Origin: a virus
Length of the DNA stretch: 23,766 bases
Direction: 5' to 3' (one strand)
IMG/VR virus record: IMGVR_UViG_3300043119_000416
Span: 1-23,766 of that record
The notes below the pieces were generated by a model. It ran no database searches, was not told the DNA's origin, and was given only the letters and a program-made list of their open reading frames with translations. The position numbers and the translations under genes were made by a program. Below are positions 20,245 through 23,766 of the stretch, one piece after another (position 1 is the first letter of the stretch; each line of letters begins with the position of its first letter).

Positions 20245-22398
20245 ATGGAAAACAACCCAATTCCCCAAGCGCATCCATCAAGGGCAGTCGCACAGGCCAT
20301 CGCCAGCATTTGCCCTGATGCCATGTTCTGCGGCTTCAAAGTCAAGCCCAAGGCCGATGGCACATTTGCCAAGATACCCTTCAACAAGAACGGCCAGGGC
20401 GTGGCCGCCAACACGGCCAAGGCCGATCTGGTGCAAGGCAGCGAACTTAGCAGCCAGCCGCCAGGTGGTGAGCATTGGGGCGTGGTCATGCAGAACCCCA
20501 CATTCGATCCCTTTGGCGAACTGGTGCTGACAATCCTTGACCTCGACACCAAGCGCAGCACAGCCCCAAGAGATCTGCGCATGGAAAAACTCATGGCGCA
20601 GGCCAAAGCCATGGGCCTGATGACCGAGCGCAGCCACAGCAAAAAGGGCGGCCACATCATCTTTTTGGCCAAACCTGATCAGGATATGCCGCCAAAGATC
20701 AAACTCGGAAACGATCAGGAGATCGAGATCTTTGGCCATCCAAAGTCTGCTGGCAAATCGGTGATGCTTACAGGCGATGCACTCAGAGGTGATGTGATTG
20801 AAATCACAATCACGTTAAAAGAATTTTTGGCCAATGCTGGCATCAGCATTGAAAAAGAACCAGAGCCAAAACCAGCGCCAGCGCCAACCCTGCCAAGACA
20901 GACCACATCAGGCGACATGGACAAGGCCGCCGAGGCTTTGCAATTCATCAGCCCAGATCTGGACTATGACGAATGGATCGCCATCGGCCAAGCATTGCAC
21001 ACAGCATTCGGCCATGCAGGTCTGTCGATCTGGCATTCATGGTCATCACAGGGCAGCAAATATAAGGGCGACAAGGACATCGAGCAACACTGGCGCTCAT
21101 TTAAACCCGATGGAGGCATCACCCTTGGGTCATTGTTTCACCAGGCCATGGAGCGCGGCTACAAACCACCATCGCGCCAAGACGAACGGCGCACCGCTGT
21201 CGAGGATTTTGGCCAGTTCATCAAGGCCCAAGAGGCTGGGCCAACGGTTGACCAAGAAACAGGCGAGATCACCGAGCCACCAAGCCTGCACTGGCCAGAG
21301 GTCGATTACAGTCTGACCAGGCTTGAACCGATCCGCTATTTGGTCGACGGGTTCCTGGCCCACAGCTTGTTCGTGATGGCTGGTCAGCCAGGCGTGGGCA
21401 AGACCAGCGCATTGATCTCATTGGCCATGGTGCAGGCCGGATTCAGCATTGATGGCTGCGAACTCAAGACACGCAAGAGGCGAAAGACCATCTTTGTCAC
21501 CGAGGACTCAGACCAGATCGTGCGCAGCCTGTTTGCCTATGGCAAGCATTTTGGCATCGATCCTGCACACATTGCCGAGTTTGTGGTGATCATTGATGCC
21601 AGGCGGTCTGATGTCAAAGACATTTTGAAGCTGGCCCAGAACTGCGAAAAGCACACGCTCGACAATCAGCGGCCATGGCTGGTGCTCGACACGGCCAATG
21701 CCACGCTCGACCTCGATGATGAAAATGACAATGCCAAGGTCGGCCAATACCTATCGAGCATCAAGGCCACGCTGTTCGTTCAAATGCAAGTGCCGATCTG
21801 CATCACAGCACACACCAACAAGACCATCAGCCGCCAGGACAGCGATGCCCAAGCGCGTGGCGCATCGGCCTTCACAGGCGATGCAACCCTGACGGGCATC
21901 TTGTTCCTCGACAAGGATGATCAGCGTTACCTCAAGCTGACCAAAACCAGATATGAACCAGTTTTTAGGGAAATCAGATTCGATTCTCAAACATTTATTG
22001 AGGCCGTCACAGACGATGAAGGCGAATTGCAAGAGATCGTTTGTCGGGTGTCCATTCCCCATGTGAGCAGTGAGGAACTGAGGATTAAGTCAGCAGCAGA
22101 AAAGACCGACGAATATATGCAGGCGGCCATTATGGATAAATGCGACGAGGCCTGTTCATTTGTTCAGCACATAATAAATACTTCACCTGATGGCGTCATT
22201 ATCCAAAGAGGCCCAGGCCGGATTACTGTGCCAAAGAACATGACTCAAATGGTGGGTTTGAAATGGGATGACATACTGGACCAGATCAAGGGCGCAAAGT
22301 CCAATCATGATGTCACCAAGGCTATCAAACAGGCGGTCATGACGCGCTTTGGAGTGGACCACATGGGCCGTCCAGGGTGGGTTCAGTTGGTCGGATAA
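20245..22398 (+). CDS. Bifunctional primase-helicase (AEP-type primase, PriCT-2, RecA-like ATPase)
   Basis: This 717-residue protein has AAGG before ATG 20245. The N-terminal primase-polymerase part (about 1-195) has 'LTILDLDT' (the acidic pair 99-101), 'ERSHSKKGGHIIF' (128-140) and 'EIFG...VMLTGD' (161-178), matching archaeo-eukaryotic primases of phages. A Pro-rich linker (205-220) is followed by a PriCT-2-like domain (about 226-305). The C-terminal helicase has Walker A 'GQPGVGKT' (380-387), Walker B 'LVLDT' (479-483), the sensor His523 and 'RGASAF' (538-543). The protein should open and prime the origin. The non-coding repeat region after it fits that role. Base use near 22000-22200 is slightly richer in AT. 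Confidence 0.93.
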   Translation: MENNPIPQAHPSRAVAQAIASICPDAMFCGFKVKPKADGTFAKIPFNKNGQGVAANTAKADLVQGSELSSQPPGGEHWGVVMQNPTFDPFGELVLTILDLDTKRSTAPRDLRMEKLMAQAKAMGLMTERSHSKKGGHIIFLAKPDQDMPPKIKLGNDQEIEIFGHPKSAGKSVMLTGDALRGDVIEITITLKEFLANAGISIEKEPEPKPAPAPTLPRQTTSGDMDKAAEALQFISPDLDYDEWIAIGQALHTAFGHAGLSIWHSWSSQGSKYKGDKDIEQHWRSFKPDGGITLGSLFHQAMERGYKPPSRQDERRTAVEDFGQFIKAQEAGPTVDQETGEITEPPSLHWPEVDYSLTRLEPIRYLVDGFLAHSLFVMAGQPGVGKTSALISLAMVQAGFSIDGCELKTRKRRKTIFVTEDSDQIVRSLFAYGKHFGIDPAHIAEFVVIIDARRSDVKDILKLAQNCEKHTLDNQRPWLVLDTANATLDLDDENDNAKVGQYLSSIKATLFVQMQVPICITAHTNKTISRQDSDAQARGASAFTGDATLTGILFLDKDDQRYLKLTKTRYEPVFREIRFDSQTFIEAVTDDEGELQEIVCRVSIPHVSSEELRIKSAAEKTDEYMQAAIMDKCDEACSFVQHIINTSPDGVIIQRGPGRITVPKNMTQMVGLKWDDILDQIKGAKSNHDVTKAIKQAVMTRFGVDHMGRPGWVQLVG

Positions 22399-22440
22399 GG
22401 TCAAACATGAGGATCATCAAAAATGAATACTAAGAATTGC

Positions 22441-22480
22441 TTGGAAATAGTTGGAAATGGTTGGAAATGGTTGGACAACG
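22441..22480. repeat. Four 10-bp phased direct repeats (iteron-like)
   Basis: Four tandem units begin at 22441, 22451, 22461 and 22471: TTGGAAATAG, TTGGAAATGG, TTGGAAATGG and TTGGACAACG. The 10-bp spacing puts each on the same face of the helix, as in replication iterons. TTGGA and its complement recur in the hairpin at 22573-22609 and in 22615-22620. Confidence 0.85.
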
Positions 22481-22499
22481 AATTGAAGGGGGAGGTGTT

Positions 22500-22540
22500 T
22501 TGGGATATTCAGGGGGCAATTTATTGCCCCTGAATACCAA
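22500..22540. other. Long bulged hairpin in origin-like region
   Basis: Arms 22500-22520 and 22523-22540 pair over about 18 bp (TTGG, TATTCAGGGG, CAAT against ATTGCCCC, TGAATA, CCAA) with two bulges and a loop of two bases. No T run follows on either strand, so it is not a typical terminator. Confidence 0.75.
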
Positions 22541-22572
22541 TACCCTTCTGCAAAAATGAATACTAAGATTTA

Positions 22573-22609
22573 ATTGGTTGGAGTGCAATTCCTTTAGGCT
22601 CCAACCAAT
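22573..22609. other. Perfect 11-bp hairpin in origin-like region
   Basis: ATTGGTTGGAG (22573-22583) and CTCCAACCAAT (22599-22609) are perfect inverted repeats with a 15-base loop. Four T follow (ACTTTTCC), so weak rightward termination cannot be excluded. The arms contain the TTGG core of the nearby direct repeats. Confidence 0.75.
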
Positions 22610-22656
22610 ACTTTTCCAACTAATTGGCCATCCTGGTGGATGTGGTGAAAGGTGAG

Positions 22657-23049
22657 ATGATGCAAGCAAAAGCAAACAACAATGGATGTGTGAAAGATCA
22701 CACGATGGAAAAAGCAAAAGCCCATGGTTTGGTCGATGAACTGGCCGATGGGTGGGTTGACGATGACCGGATCACATGCAACATGTGCCAGCACATGGCA
22801 CAGCACCTGCACAAGGTCAACATGCCAGCAGATCACTTTGACAAGATCAGGCGAGAAAATCACATTGCCAATCGATGGATGTTTGATATTGTCAAGATTC
22901 AAAATAATTGGGCACGGGTTGAATATATGGGCTGGCAGTGCAATGGCGGCCAGCGTTCATATATTCCGATCGACATCAAGCACCGATGCGACAGCTATAA
23001 ACCCAAAGAGGCAGCACGGGCATTTAATGTGAAAGAATGGTGGGAATAA
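22657..23049 (+). CDS. Cys/His-rich protein, unknown
   Basis: This protein has 130 residues from ATG 22657; a second ATG at 22660 lies at better distance from AAAGGTGA. Cys41, Cys44 and His46 ('CNMCQH') and the later Cys95 and Cys111 ('WQCNGG', 'KHRCDSYKP') could bind zinc or iron. The rest is rich in Trp, Lys and Asp. The stop overlaps the next start by one base (TAATG). It is transcribed with the nuclease genes after the origin-like region. No family is recognised. Confidence 0.6.
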   Translation: MMQAKANNNGCVKDHTMEKAKAHGLVDELADGWVDDDRITCNMCQHMAQHLHKVNMPADHFDKIRRENHIANRWMFDIVKIQNNWARVEYMGWQCNGGQRSYIPIDIKHRCDSYKPKEAARAFNVKEWWE

Positions 23050-23426
23050 TGAATATCATTAAAAAGACATTTACAAAAAGAAAATCGACTGAATCAGTCG
23101 AGCAGATTAAATTCGTGCAGCATGTCCGAACCTTTTATCCTGACCTGGTTATATTCTCGATTCCGAATGGGGGGGATGTCTCAGCAACTCAGCGCATCAG
23201 GCTGACACAGGAGGGGATGCTTGCAGGTGTCCCTGATGTGATGGTGATGGCCATTGACCTGCCAGTGCTTGCCATCGAGTTCAAGCGGCCAGACGGCAAG
23301 GGCAAGGTCAGCGCAGAGCAGCAGGCCATCCAGGTTCAAATGGAGGGGGTGGGTGCTGTCGTGCGCATTGCCACATCAGCAGACCAAGCCAAAGGCCATC
23401 TGGCCGCATGGATGGCAAGGGAGTGA
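23049..23426 (+). CDS. VRR-NUC domain nuclease
   Basis: This 125-residue PD-(D/E)XK-type nuclease has Glu18 ('SVEQIKFV'), 'GVPD' (60-63) and 'IEFK' (76-79) as the active-site set, plus 'NGGDVSATQRIRL' before it. VRR-NUC proteins of this stand-alone phage type are thought to cut branched or Holliday-like DNA. The start is ATG 23049 with GGTGGGA upstream, and the gene follows the Cys-rich gene without a gap. Typical phage modules place it near helicase or replication genes, as here. Confidence 0.92.
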   Translation: MNIIKKTFTKRKSTESVEQIKFVQHVRTFYPDLVIFSIPNGGDVSATQRIRLTQEGMLAGVPDVMVMAIDLPVLAIEFKRPDGKGKVSAEQQAIQVQMEGVGAVVRIATSADQAKGHLAAWMARE

Positions 23427-23428
23427 CC

Positions 23429-23758
23429 ATGGCCAAGCAACAGGTGACAGAACGGCCAAGAGGGCGCACACTTCAGCGCATACGAGGCCGCATGATGCAA
23501 GACCAGCCTCTGTGCAGGATGTGTGATCAAGAGGGCTTTGTGACTTTGGGTGTCGAGATGGATCACATCCAGCCACTGTTCAAGGGAGGCAGCAACGATG
23601 ATGAGAATCTGCAAATGCTTTGTGTCGAATGCCACCGCAAGAAGACGGCGGCTGACCTGGGCATCAGGTACAAACCGACAATCGGCAATGATGGATGGCC
23701 AGTGACTCCAAAAAAATTTGAGGGGGATGGGGGGGGAGAAAAGTCTAAAGGCCCATAA
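23429..23758 (+). CDS. HNH endonuclease
   Basis: This 109-residue protein starts at ATG 23429 with GGGAG upstream. It has the zinc pair 'CRMC' (29-32), 'DHIQPLFKGGSN' with Asp45-His46, Asn60, and 'LCVECHRKKT' with Cys65, Cys68 and His69, the full HNH/McrA-like plan. Small HNH proteins just before the terminase genes often take part in packaging-site cutting, so terminase genes may follow. The tail after residue 88 is low-complexity ('GDGGGEKSKGP') and its codons include a run of eight G (23729-23736). Confidence 0.93.
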   Translation: MAKQQVTERPRGRTLQRIRGRMMQDQPLCRMCDQEGFVTLGVEMDHIQPLFKGGSNDDENLQMLCVECHRKKTAADLGIRYKPTIGNDGWPVTPKKFEGDGGGEKSKGP

Positions 23759-23766
23759 GCGTAAAC

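Larger units (their letters stand above)
22418..22568. repeat. 18-bp direct repeat pair flanking an origin-like region
   Basis: CAAAAATGAATACTAAGA occurs at 22418-22435 and again, identical, at 22551-22568, 133 bp apart. TGAATAC also occurs at 22531-22537, and its reverse (TATTCA) is in the hairpin between them. The region is non-coding. Confidence 0.85.

Noticed and set aside
22430-22717. Minus-strand frame of 95 residues across the repeat region
   Set aside because: It covers the repeats and hairpins, runs into the next gene on the other strand, and its composition is unlike a protein.
1-23766. tRNA genes, CRISPR arrays, integrase and attachment sites
   Set aside because: I looked for cloverleaf-like sequences, regularly spaced repeats with unique spacers and tyrosine or serine recombinase motifs and saw none; the 10-bp repeats at 22441 have no spacers.

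Overview
The window is a stretch of a tailed double-stranded DNA phage (or prophage). A very long tape measure protein, no contractile-tail genes, a glycine-rich tail tip, a lysis cassette and a compact replication module fit a siphovirus-like phage of a Gram-negative host. Base composition (moderately GC-rich) and the style of the small early proteins suggest a betaproteobacterial, Burkholderiales-like host. That host call is inference. No integrase, tRNA, CRISPR array or insertion sequence is visible.

Region 1 (about 1-10146, + strand) is the late region. It runs from a tail-assembly protein to the tape measure (401-4042), a tail protein with a carbohydrate-binding-like N-terminus, a polyglycine-rich tail adhesin, a tail-fibre-assembly-like protein and another tail protein. 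Next come five membrane-associated proteins (7298-9161), the last holin-like, then a GIY-YIG homing endonuclease gene placed between the holin-like gene and a GH24 endolysin. A strong rho-independent terminator (10196-10224) ends the region.

Region 2 (about 10440-19616, - strand) is a long leftward early region. Transcription probably starts at about 19640 and passes through 18 genes, almost all joined by 4-bp stop/start overlaps. The first are small membrane and zinc-ribbon proteins. Then come a tandemly duplicated two-gene cassette, a glutaredoxin, a Cas4-like PD-(D/E)XK nuclease (DUF2800), a DNA methyltransferase and a SNF2-like helicase. A terminator hairpin at 13299-13331 carries a candidate new promoter for a DUF2815 ssDNA-binding protein. 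Downstream lie an Arc-like repressor, a degenerate HNH protein with a helix-turn-helix, and several unknown genes.

Region 3 (about 19617-23766, + strand) starts at a divergent control region with a palindrome centred on 19667. It holds a small HTH/zinc-knuckle regulator, a DUF6378-type protein and a primase-helicase. A 258-bp non-coding stretch follows, rich in 10-bp phased direct repeats and hairpins, which is the best origin candidate. Then come a Cys-rich protein, a VRR-NUC nuclease and an HNH endonuclease. HNH genes of this kind often sit just before the terminase, so the packaging genes may follow beyond the right edge.

The genes describe a replication and recombination set: primase-helicase, SSB, Cas4-like nuclease, SNF2 helicase and VRR-NUC, divided between two divergent operons that share one control region. 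No DNA polymerase is present in the window.
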